Shown here in pieces: positions 8,232 to 15,985 of a stretch of DNA of 64,000 nt (position 1 is the stretch's first letter; every line of letters begins with the position of its first letter). The stretch is from Pirellulales bacterium (GTDB taxonomy: Bacteria; Planctomycetota; Planctomycetia; Pirellulales; JADZDJ01), in NCBI GenBank assembly GCA_035656635.1, contig DASRSD010000145.1, positions 62,001 to 126,000 of the forward strand, in the 5' to 3' direction. The position numbers were made by a program, and so were the translations under genes. The notes beneath the pieces are model-generated. The model was not told the origin of the DNA, made no database searches, and saw nothing but the letters and a program-made list of their open reading frames with translations.

Positions 8232-9254
8232 CTACGCCATTGCTTGAATCGCCGCGGTCAATTCAGCCTCCGCATGCGCTAAACTTCCGCCTTCCAGCCA
8301 CAATACGGGGCCCAGCCCGGGACGGCCGGCTCGGGCACGCCGAGCTTCGTTCAATCGATGCCACAGTGCTACGGCCACGCTACTCGACTGCTTTTGCTCC
8401 GAAGTTTGGCTCTCGTGGAACTGCTGCGAAGTCGCTTCGTATACCACTAATAATTTGGGCGGCACAATGGACGCAACCAACGATTGCCACGCATCGGTCA
8501 TTGCACCGGGCCATAACGCGTCGCCAATGGCCAGTAAATCTTCGATCCAAAACGGGGTGATCGCGCCTGGTTGGCGGGAGCCAAGCCACCGCTTACGATC
8601 GAGCAGCGTTGCCTGCTGGCGAAGGAATTCTATCGTTTGTGATAATCCCAGACTAGCCAAACCACCGAATGGTGAAGCGTCGTCGCCTTCGGCAAAGTCC
8701 ACAAGCTTCCAGCCAACTTTCGCTGCCACAGCATGCGCTAGTTGCCGCGTGGCCTGATGCACGGAGCCGCTGATCGCCACATACGGCTGGGCAAATTGCA
8801 CATGTTTCAGCAATTGAGCAACCGTCCAGCCAATGATTGGGTGCCGCATTTCGCTGGCCACTTCGCTGGCCGGCTGAAGCACAAAGCGGCGAAAGGCCAT
8901 TCGCGGATGAGGCAATTGCAAACCCGGCGTGTGCTGCACGACATCGTCATACAGCAACAAATCAAGATCGATGGTCCGCGGGCCAGAAAGCTCGGCACGC
9001 ACGCGCCCCAGAGTTTGTTCTATTTCCAGCAGCCGCGCCAACAATAACTCTGACGGCAGTGAAGTTTCCATCACGGCCGCGCCATTCAGAAATTCCGGTT
9101 GACCCGGCGGCCCGCCAATGGCATGCGTGGCATGCCAGGCGCTATGCCGCAATTCCGATACGCACGGTGTAGTTCGCAACATTTGCACGGCGCGGCCGAG
9201 TAATTGTCGCCGATCGCCTAGATTGGAACCCAAACCGATCAGGGCAGAGGCCAT
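8232..9254 (-). CDS. folK: HPPK (FolK) fused to a deoxynucleoside-kinase-like domain
   Basis: A 340-residue two-part protein. Residues 1-165 are 6-hydroxymethyl-7,8-dihydropterin pyrophosphokinase, the folate step before dihydropteroate synthase: 'ALIGLGSNLGDR' at the start, 'FLNGAAVMET' and the signature 'GPRTIDLDLLLYDD' near 90-103. Residues about 175-340 resemble deoxyadenosine/deoxyguanosine kinases in layout: a beta strand and glycine loop, then 'FWIEDLLAIGDALWPG' like the conserved lid/substrate helices, then 'PPKLLVVYEATSQQ' like the 'PDLVIYLDAS' strand. The ATP-binding P-loop is degenerate, reading 'ISGSVHQATRQLA' where GxxGxGKTT would be expected. HPPK-dNK fusions are known in other bacteria; here the second domain is probably not a kinase. 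First gene of the folK-panC-lgt operon. Confidence 0.88.
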   Translation of the reverse strand: MASALIGLGSNLGDRRQLLGRAVQMLRTTPCVSELRHSAWHATHAIGGPPGQPEFLNGAAVMETSLPSELLLARLLEIEQTLGRVRAELSGPRTIDLDLLLYDDVVQHTPGLQLPHPRMAFRRFVLQPASEVASEMRHPIIGWTVAQLLKHVQFAQPYVAISGSVHQATRQLAHAVAAKVGWKLVDFAEGDDASPFGGLASLGLSQTIEFLRQQATLLDRKRWLGSRQPGAITPFWIEDLLAIGDALWPGAMTDAWQSLVASIVPPKLLVVYEATSQQFHESQTSEQKQSSSVAVALWHRLNEARRARAGRPGLGPVLWLEGGSLAHAEAELTAAIQAMA

Positions 9255-9975
9255 AGTGAGAAACCAACCCCAATCTGTAAGCCGAACTCTGGAAACCAGG
9301 CAACCGCGGAATCAATCCCTAGTTCCCCTAGGTTGTACACCGGGCGCAGCTCAAAGCAATTCTGAGAACAGCGGTTAACCGTGCAATTTTTCCGCGTCAG
9401 GGTATATCTGAGAATCGCGCTTTGTGGTTTCGGCTGCTAAAAATAGTTGGGGGGGACATCCTTGGCCCCGACCAGAGGTCGTCGACGGTCGATCCCTCGG
9501 TTCGCGCCCCCCAAATTTTGGTTGGGAAGGATAATTGCCCGAGCGTGGGACCAGCCTGACCTGTCAGAACATCAGCGCAACACGACCGCTTAACCCCTAC
9601 GCCACAAACACGATCGGCATAGGCAATCGCCGCGGTACGCCACAATTTCCGTGACTTGCTGTACACTAAAAGCGGTCACGAAAACTGCCAATATTCATTT
9701 CATTTCGGTCGAAACTGCCAGGTCATTCGGCGGGCAAACCGTAAAACTCCAGCCGCCTGGTGCGTTTCGACGCGCTGATTCCACAAGTCAGGCCCCACGC
9801 GGCTTATTTTGGGAACGGCGCAGTTTTTGTCAAGCAAGCGCGCGAAAAAGTTTTTTTCGCACCGCTGAATACCGAGTAACCTGCGAAAAAAATAACGGAA
9901 TTGCCGATTCTTCAGCGTGCTGTTTGAGAAGCAGGGCGCTGCTGGCAGGCAGCGCAGCATTCGATATCGCGCCGT
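9255..9975. other. Non-coding gap
   Basis: No gene is supported in these 720 bases. The only structure seen is the inverted-repeat element at 9439-9520, listed separately. A short segment at 9263-9290 superficially resembles the 3' end of RNase P RNA on the minus strand but lacks the rest of that RNA. Confidence 0.5.
9439..9520. repeat. Imperfect inverted-repeat element related to the one at 1270-1413
   Basis: An AAAATAGTTGGGGGGG arm at 9440-9455 faces a GCGCCCCCCAAATTTT arm at 9504-9519, so the ends form an imperfect terminal repeat. The interior carries GGTCGTCGACGGTCGATCCC, itself partly palindromic. The right end CCCCCCAAATTTT is identical to the right end of the element near 1400. Two copies in intergenic DNA suggest a dispersed non-autonomous element. 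Confidence 0.4.
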
Positions 9976-10383
9976 TTACCATCCAATGGGCGGCACCACA
10001 CATTGACAGCGAGGATCAATGCCGGCATACGGAAACTGTTCGCGATAAGGATACGGTTGCGTGTAATCCGCCGGATGCAAAAACATGCGGTGATAGAAAT
10101 AACACGCCGGACGGTAATTCGTCTCACACGCTGGCTGAGTGCTGGCCAGGGGTGGTGCATTATTCGGACAGCACCGATAGGCCGGCGGAACAGCACAATT
10201 GCCGCCGCAACCACAGCCCGGACAGCCGTACACGGGCGCAGGAACCGGATACGAAACGCTGATATTGCACTGCGGCGCGATGGAGCTGACGCATTCGACC
10301 GGCACCGCTTGAACAACTTCGCGCGGCGGCGTGTCGCCGCAAGAAACGGACATCAACACCAATGACAATAACGCTGCGTGCAT
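9976..10383 (-). CDS. Small exported Cys/Pro/Tyr-rich protein
   Basis: A 135-residue protein with a short hydrophobic leader (HAALLSLVLMSVSC), either a signal peptide or a poor lipoprotein signal because the residue three before Cys is Ser rather than Leu. The mature part is rich in Cys, Pro and Tyr, with clusters such as 'YGCPGCGCGGNCAVPPAYRCC' trimmed here to its start, GCPGCGCGGNC, near 55-65. No catalytic motif is recognised. Planctomycetes encode many such small disulfide-rich exported proteins, often proposed to be cell-surface structural components. Two other Cys-rich proteins occur in this window, at 25248-25907 and 58448-59479. Confidence 0.6.
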   Translation of the reverse strand: MHAALLSLVLMSVSCGDTPPREVVQAVPVECVSSIAPQCNISVSYPVPAPVYGCPGCGCGGNCAVPPAYRCCPNNAPPLASTQPACETNYRPACYFYHRMFLHPADYTQPYPYREQFPYAGIDPRCQCVVPPIGW

Positions 10384-10717
10384 AATTTAAGATCAAGTTA
10401 TTTGCCGGCCGGCGGCAAAGCGAAGAAAATGGATAGAACTAGCTGTGTTTCATATCGGCCCGTTACAGACACCGGGTTTAGTACTATCGACGGCGATGAC
10501 GGCAATTGTTTAATTGTTCGCTTTAACAACGGGCGAGGGAAAATCGGGAAGCAGCCGCGCAAACTGCGGCGGTTCGCTGGCAATGCTGGCGCTGGACTTG
10601 GTCTGCGCGCCACTTTACAATGCTTAGCTGCTAGCGATGGGAGATAGCGCGACTTGCGGCAGGAACGAATTGGCCCCCGGTCAGGCGCCTCACCGCACAG
10701 CAAGAAAAAAAGTTTTC
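10384..10717. other. Non-coding gap before tRNA-Ala
   Basis: Open frames here on both strands run through the tRNA gene or lack ribosome sites, so none is accepted. No clear promoter was identified for the tRNA. Confidence 0.5.
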
Positions 10718-10790
<73 letters not shown>

Positions 10791-10792
10791 CT

Positions 10793-10818
10793 AACCCCTT
10801 GCACAGCAAGGGGTTTTT
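10793..10818 (+). terminator. Rho-independent terminator of tRNA-Ala
   Basis: AACCCCTTG (10793-10801) pairs perfectly with CAAGGGGTT (10807-10815) around a five-base loop and runs into a T tract at 10814-10818. It lies three bases after the tRNA. Confidence 0.88.
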
Positions 10819-11036
10819 CATGCGCAGAATTCTTTTTTACAGGTAGTGGATTTTTCCAAAAAATAACGACTTATGCCAAGAAATCGCCAAAGTAAGTTCC
10901 CAAAATCGGGTTTTCAACAACGACGGGCGATCAGGTTTTCTGAATTCCCAAAGTGCAAATTGGATCGCGTAATTTCGGCAGTTTGATTTTACGACACCTG
11001 ATCGGCACTCTTAGAGGCGACTAGATTACTGGTAAT

Positions 11037-11696
11037 ATGACACGCCTTTTCACGTACACGATTCCTGTTGACGACGGAGCCGCTCCAAATCCATTTCATG
11101 GAATGTGTACTCTGACGATCTGCAAACCTGGAATCCGTAGAGTTGCGGAGCGTGGCGATTGGGTCGCTGGACTTTGCTCCAAAAGAGCGCCTAGTAGCGA
11201 CTTAAGCCGCCGCCTTGTCTATGCCATGCGAGTTGACGATGTCCTGACCTTGGAGGATTACGACATGCGGGCAATTGAAGAGTGGCCGCATCGTATTCCA
11301 AACCTTCAAAGTGATGATCTTAATGAGCGCCTGGGCGACTGCATTTACGATTATTCGCGCGAACCGCCACGGCAAAGGCGCTCGGTACACGGGCCGCAAA
11401 ACGTAGACACGGATTTGAGCGGAAAAAATGCACTCATTTCCCGACACTTTTACTACTTCGGCCGCAGCGCCATTTCGCTGCCAGAAGCTCTTTGGGAGAT
11501 TTGCTATCAGACTCAGGGGCATCGCAGCAACTCGAATGCGCCATTTGTAGATGAGTTTGTCTTATGGCTTGAGAATCAGGAGTTTGCGCCAGGACAACAT
11601 GGTCAGCCTGATTACGTGATCGACTGGAACGACGGCGCGTCGTGCAGTCGTTGCACCGGTCGACAGCAGGACGGCGAAAATGACAATAGTTACTGA
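11037..11696 (+). CDS. Nmad2-like protein (nucleotide-modification-associated domain 2)
   Basis: A 219-residue protein. The N-terminal half, 'YTIPVDDGAAPNPFHGMCTL' then 'ICKPGIRRVAERGDWVAGL' and 'LVYAMRVDDVLTLEDYD', matches the pattern of the Nmad2 family (APNPFxG, CKPxIRRxAxxGDW, YAMxV). That family was defined from genomic association with DNA base-modification systems; its chemistry is not established. Later pieces ('SRHFYYFGRSAISLP') fit the same family. It stands alone just after tRNA-Ala, with a decayed restriction-modification gene about 220 bases downstream on the same strand, which fits a shared foreign origin. The last 20 residues are unlike the rest and may be an altered C terminus. 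Confidence 0.65.
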   Translation: MTRLFTYTIPVDDGAAPNPFHGMCTLTICKPGIRRVAERGDWVAGLCSKRAPSSDLSRRLVYAMRVDDVLTLEDYDMRAIEEWPHRIPNLQSDDLNERLGDCIYDYSREPPRQRRSVHGPQNVDTDLSGKNALISRHFYYFGRSAISLPEALWEICYQTQGHRSNSNAPFVDEFVLWLENQEFAPGQHGQPDYVIDWNDGASCSRCTGRQQDGENDNSY

Positions 11697-11920
11697 TTGC
11701 AAGATAATCACTGCCAGCCGACTCATCTGTTCAATCGGCCTGGGAATAAACTGCTGTTCAGGCTGCTTTACGACGGGCCATTGTAGTTTCCGGGCGCTCG
11801 CGGCGGCCAATGGACGGTGCTCTTAATCCCGGTAAGTATAGAGGGTTTTCGGCCAGCACGGTGTTCACCGCAGCGGGCTGATTGCACCGTTCACCCGCTG
11901 GTTCGATAACCCTTTCTCCA

Positions 11921-12525
11921 ATGAAACCGCACAGCGCTGATCTCAATATCGGCCAAAAAGAGATTGCCGGTCTCGCCTCGCTCGATGCGGTGGCAGGGTT
12001 CGTAACCACATTGGGATTACGACACCTCCAATCGGAAGGAATTGACCGCGGAAGCGATCGGATTGACCGGTGATTCGGCAGCGGCGATCAAGCAAATCGA
12101 ATTGTTGTCGGAAGACGCCGAAGGCTTTCTGCGAGTCGTCTTCGTCCAGCTTCGGTCGCTAACCGCCAAGAGCCGATATGATCTTGCCCGCGTGCTGGGC
12201 AAATCAAACGTCGATCATCTGCTGATTCTTACGTCCGACTTTTCGACGATCGAATTTGTCTTGCTCGACAAGCGCCGACGGGAACAACGCGGCCCCATTA
12301 GCGTACAGCGCATTCAGGTTGTGCCGCTTAGCGTTGCCGTCGCGCGAAAATCTCCTGAAACGCGAGAATTGCGCACGATTCGCCGTTTCACCTGGACGCA
12401 GCGAGATGGATTAGAGCAGTTCGATAAACTCCGTAGCGTTTTTGAGGCGGCTGCATTTTCTGAAGATTATTTCTGCAATCGAGCGCTCTTCGCAGACCAT
12501 TACCTGCTAACACGGCTACCCGGTG
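11921..12525 (+). pseudogene. Decayed N terminus of an Eco57I-type restriction-modification enzyme
   Basis: Two reading frames must be joined. The ATG at 11921 opens a frame reading 'GQKEIAGLASLDAVAGFVTT' and ending LG near 12016. The continuation 'YDTSNRKELTAEAIGLTGDS' is in another frame, so one extra base is present in GGATTACGAC at about 12018-12024. The second frame then reads 'FVQLRSLTAKSRYDLARVLG', 'DHLLILTSDFSTIEFVLLDK', 'RRFTWTQRDGLEQFDKLRSV' and 'NRALFADHYLLTRL'. This matches, from memory, the N-terminal segment that precedes the methylase domain in large type IIG/IIL enzymes. Homology stops at 'TRL' near 12520, where GC hairpin repeats begin. No methylase motif or nuclease domain remains, so the gene is frameshifted and truncated. 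Confidence 0.6.
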
Positions 12526-12534
12526 CGAACGGTA

Positions 12535-12720
12535 GAGCGCCCCGTTGGGGCTTGGTGGATATTATGTGCCATCCGTTCCAGGGGCGATGCCCCTGGCTAT
12601 TACAGGTTGGGCCGTTAGCCCAGGTGCAAATTTGTCGTTGGCCCACATTCATGCTGGCCGTTGGCCTCACGGGGCGATTGCATACTGGCTTTGCATTCCT
12701 CGCTGGGCGGTTACATTAGA
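12535..12720. repeat. Cluster of GC hairpin repeats
   Basis: Three hairpins in a row: GCCCC-GTT-GGGGC (12539-12551), CCAGGGGC-GAT-GCCCCTGG (12578-12596) and TGGGC-CGTTA-GCCCA (12608-12622), with further short GGCC/GGCC repeats to about 12700. The loops are very short. The block abuts exactly the point where the restriction-enzyme homology ends. It looks like a dispersed intergenic repeat rather than coding sequence, although an open frame runs through it. Confidence 0.55.
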
Positions 12721-12813
12721 AGCATCCGATTCGCTCCCGGGCTCTCACCTAAAAACTCTAACAAAATCCGTCTTTTTACCTCTCATCCGGCCCTTCGATG
12801 AACTCAGCGCAGG

Positions 12814-12846
12814 CCCTCTCCCACAAGGAGAGAGGGAGTTTTTTAG
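12814..12846 (+). terminator. Hairpin with T tract, possible terminator or repeat
   Basis: CCCTCTC (12814-12820) can pair with GAGAGGG (12830-12836), followed by AGTTTTTTAG. It precedes the aldo/keto reductase start by about 30 bases and would separate that gene from the repeat block. It could equally be one more copy of a dispersed CCCTCTCC/GGAGAGGG repeat. Confidence 0.4.
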
Positions 12847-12875
12847 AGTTCCTGAATTCAAAACAATTCAAAACC

Positions 12876-13859
12876 ATGAAATATCGCACCTTCGGCAGCA
12901 TCGGTTGGAACGTTTCCGAAATCAGCTTCGGCGCGTGGGCCATTGGCGGATCGTGGGGGGAGCAAAGCGAGGAAGAATCGATGGCCGCGCTGCACCGCGC
13001 GCTCGATGTCGGCATGAATTTTATCGATACGGCCGATGTGTACGGCGACGGCCGTAGCGAACGGTTAATCGCCCGGCTGCGGCGCGAGCGCAAAGAGCCG
13101 TTTTACGTGGCCACGAAAGCGGGCCGGCGACTCAATCCCCATACAGCCGAGGGTTACAACGAAACAAATCTCGCGCAGTTTGTGGAACGCAGCTTGAAGA
13201 ATCTGGAAGCGAACGTTTTGGACCTCGTGCAACTGCATTGTCCGCCGACCGATGTTTACTACCGGCCGGAAGTGTTCGAGGCGCTCGATCGGCTCGTCGC
13301 CGCGGGAAAAATTCGCCATTACGGGGTAAGTGTGGAACGGGTGGAAGAGGCGCTGAAAGCGATAGAATATCCGGGCGTGCAAAGCGTGCAGATTATTTTC
13401 AACATGTTCCGTCACCGGCCGGCGGAATTGTTTTTTGCCGAAGCCAAGCGGCGAAACGTGGCTGTAATTGTGCGCGTGCCGCTGGCCAGCGGATTGTTGA
13501 CCGGCAAGTTGCAGCGGAATTCACACTTTGAACCGGACGATCATCGGCAATTCAATCGCCACGGAGAAATGTTTGATCGAGGCGAAACTTTTTCCGGCGT
13601 CGACTACGATATCGGGCTGCAAGCGGTGGAACATCTACGAGCGCTGGTTCCGGCTGGCGCTAGCCTGGCACAGATGGCGTTGCGCTGGATTTTGATGTTC
13701 GACGCCGTTTCGACTATCATTCCCGGTGCCCGGCGGCCGGCCCAGGTGGAAGACAACGCCGCCGCCTCTGCTCTGCCGCCACTTACCGAACCTCAAATGG
13801 CTGTGGTCCGCGATTTATATCACCGCCGTATTCGGCCGCTGGTCCACCACCGCTGGTAA
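12876..13859 (+). CDS. Aldo/keto reductase
   Basis: A 327-residue NAD(P)H-dependent oxidoreductase with a TIM-barrel fold. The catalytic tetrad is complete: D51 and Y56 in 'DTADVYGDG', K81 in 'VATKAGRR' and H121 in 'VQLHCPP'. The cofactor region appears as 'VPLASGLLTGKL' and 'STIIPGARRPAQVEDN'. The ATG at 12876 is chosen because the upstream in-frame extension runs through a hairpin repeat and has no family match. The substrate cannot be read from the sequence. It is flanked by non-coding DNA on both sides, so it is probably monocistronic. Confidence 0.93.
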   Translation: MKYRTFGSIGWNVSEISFGAWAIGGSWGEQSEEESMAALHRALDVGMNFIDTADVYGDGRSERLIARLRRERKEPFYVATKAGRRLNPHTAEGYNETNLAQFVERSLKNLEANVLDLVQLHCPPTDVYYRPEVFEALDRLVAAGKIRHYGVSVERVEEALKAIEYPGVQSVQIIFNMFRHRPAELFFAEAKRRNVAVIVRVPLASGLLTGKLQRNSHFEPDDHRQFNRHGEMFDRGETFSGVDYDIGLQAVEHLRALVPAGASLAQMALRWILMFDAVSTIIPGARRPAQVEDNAAASALPPLTEPQMAVVRDLYHRRIRPLVHHRW

Positions 13860-14167
13860 ATAAAGCTAATTGCGCGATAACACCGCTGGCGGGGAGGCCT
13901 GCAAACGAGTGTGTTTTTCTCCAGCGCATCTGAATCCGCTTAAATCGGCGGGCAAATTGCGATGTGGCATTTTGCATTACCCAGGCAAACTGTGCCGATT
14001 AGCGCGAAAGTTCTCGAATGCGCCACGAATACCGTCGAAAACGATTAAAACGCCTGTGCCGATGGCACGGGTGGTAATGTCTTTGTGGGACGGCTGACTC
14101 GACACCGAGAGGCGGTCTGTGATTTGGAGCGCTTCGCTCATCATCTAGATCGCAAGGAACCTGTGCC
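13860..14167. other. Non-coding gap
   Basis: No gene supported. An AAGGAA at 14155-14160 lies upstream of the GTG start of the porin gene and could serve as its ribosome site. No clear promoter or terminator was recognised. Confidence 0.5.
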
Positions 14168-15916
14168 GTGATCCATCGCATTCGGGAAGCGCCTGGGGCT
14201 GTCTTGTTCGTCCTTTTGCTCTCGTCATCGCTTTTAGTTTGGGCAGATGAGAGCATACCATCGCCTGCAACCGTTCTGTCGCATCAAACTGAGAGTCCCA
14301 TTTTTATGCCAGCGCCGCCTACCGGTTCCGCTGTGGCATCATCGAACGTCGATCTGCAAGCCATTTACCGTCGTCTGGAACAACAAGACGAGGAATTGCG
14401 GCAACTGCGAGATCAATTGGGCACTATGCAAAATAGCGTCCATGCTTTGCCATCTGTCTCGAACGAAGAATTGTCGGCGCCCCAGCTAGGAATTATGCAA
14501 GCTGGTGGAATCGATAGTCCGCAGATTTTCCAATTGCAAGACCGGATGTCCGCGATGGAAAAGCGTTTGGACGCCAATGATGCAGCCGCCGGCAGTGCAC
14601 CTCCTGGCTATGAAGTGGGAAGCGATTTGCATTTCTCGGCTACCTGGGCCAAGGGCTTGCAGTTCGAAACGCCCAACAAAGATTTTCGCTTTCACGTGGG
14701 CGGAGTGCTGCAGTTCGACCTGAATTATTTCGACAATCCGCATGGGATTCAGGCGCCCGCAGCCGCCGGCGGCATTGGCCGACAGCCAGATTCGCTCGAT
14801 TTCCGTCGCATACGGCTCCGCATGGACGGCACCATGTATGAAGTTTTCGATTGGATCGTGCAGGTCGACTTCGCGAACCTGGTCACTCCCGCCGGCAGTC
14901 CGAATGCGCAGTCACCGGCCACCACCAGCCCGGCCTTCGACGAAATGTACATCAACTGGGGCCAGATACCTTACATCGGCAACTTGCGGTTCGGCAATAT
15001 CAAGGAGCCCATGGGCTTTGAACACATGATGACCGACTCGCAATTGCCTTTCATGGAACGATCGTATTTGCAGGACTTTGTATTCGGTCCATTCAACGGC
15101 GGCTACGCGCCAGGGATTGAAATGATCAATTGGCGCCAGGATTTGAAAGGCACGTATTCGCTGGGTTGGTTTGGCGCCGACGACGATCAATTTGGCTTCA
15201 GCTTGGGCAACGATTATGCCGGCACCGGCCGACTCACGTGGTGTCCGATTTACGATGAACCGTCGAATGGCGCCTATATGATGCACTTGGGAGTGTCCGG
15301 CAGTGTTCAAAGCACCGACGAAGGGTTTGTACGGTTGCGAACGCGGGGCGATATTCGCAGCGGCCCGCCGGGTATTTTGAATCCTATTTATATCGACACC
15401 AACTATACCGGCACCATTGACGCCATCTCGCAAAACATCTTTTGTGGCGAATTTGCCTGCGTGATGGGCTCGTTCAGCGTAGTCGCGGAATATGCGGGCA
15501 CGACGATTCCCAACGCAACCGTCGCCGGTGTAAATCATGGCACGCCGTTATTTCAGGGCGGTTACATTCAGTGCGCCTACTTGCTGACCGGCGAGCACGA
15601 AGTTTACGACCGCAAGCGGGCAACTTTTGAAAGAATTGTGCCGTATGAAAATGCGTTTTGGGTTCGCGACACAAATGGTAATTGCTGCCATGGCTGGGGC
15701 GCCTGGCAGATATTGGCGCGCTATAACACCATTGATCTGAACGACAACGGAATTACCGGCGGCGAGCTCAATAGCTTTAGCCTGGGCGTGAATTGGACTT
15801 GGAATGCCCAAGCTCGAATGCAATTTAACTACGATTTCACCAACCGCAGCGCCATCAAAACGACATCGCAGGCGGACCTAAACTCGGTGGGTACGCGGTT
15901 TAGCTTTGACTTTTGA
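14168..15916 (+). CDS. Outer-membrane porin, phosphate-selective (OprO/OprP) type
   Basis: A 582-residue exported protein with a GTG start and a signal peptide ('AVLFVLLLSSSLLVWA' near 11-26). A coiled-coil segment follows near 58-85 ('YRRLEQQDEELRQLRDQLG'), probably for trimer or periplasmic contacts. From about 155 onward the sequence alternates in beta-strand fashion, with 'FRFHVGGVLQFDLNYF', 'DFRRIRLRMDGTMYEVFDW' and 'LRFGNIKEPMGFEHMMTD' as in OprO/OprP porins. It ends in 'GTRFSFDF', with a terminal Phe typical of outer-membrane barrels. The solute is uncertain: in planctomycetes this family is large and not restricted to phosphate. Confidence 0.88.
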   Translation: MIHRIREAPGAVLFVLLLSSSLLVWADESIPSPATVLSHQTESPIFMPAPPTGSAVASSNVDLQAIYRRLEQQDEELRQLRDQLGTMQNSVHALPSVSNEELSAPQLGIMQAGGIDSPQIFQLQDRMSAMEKRLDANDAAAGSAPPGYEVGSDLHFSATWAKGLQFETPNKDFRFHVGGVLQFDLNYFDNPHGIQAPAAAGGIGRQPDSLDFRRIRLRMDGTMYEVFDWIVQVDFANLVTPAGSPNAQSPATTSPAFDEMYINWGQIPYIGNLRFGNIKEPMGFEHMMTDSQLPFMERSYLQDFVFGPFNGGYAPGIEMINWRQDLKGTYSLGWFGADDDQFGFSLGNDYAGTGRLTWCPIYDEPSNGAYMMHLGVSGSVQSTDEGFVRLRTRGDIRSGPPGILNPIYIDTNYTGTIDAISQNIFCGEFACVMGSFSVVAEYAGTTIPNATVAGVNHGTPLFQGGYIQCAYLLTGEHEVYDRKRATFERIVPYENAFWVRDTNGNCCHGWGAWQILARYNTIDLNDNGITGGELNSFSLGVNWTWNAQARMQFNYDFTNRSAIKTTSQADLNSVGTRFSFDF

Positions 15917-15985
15917 CACGTCGCGTCTTGACTGTTCAAGCATTTAAAATTTTAGCGATTGCCTGTTAAGTGCCATTCACGCTTT

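Noticed and set aside
9263-9300. Resemblance to the 3' end of RNase P RNA on the minus strand (CAGAGTTCGGCTTACAG)
   Set aside because: The GAGGAAAGTCC-type region and the central conserved region expected within 400 bases upstream are absent, so the match to the short 3' motif is probably chance.
12545-13057. 170-residue open frame on the plus strand
   Set aside because: It reads through the hairpin repeats and then out of frame over the aldo/keto reductase.
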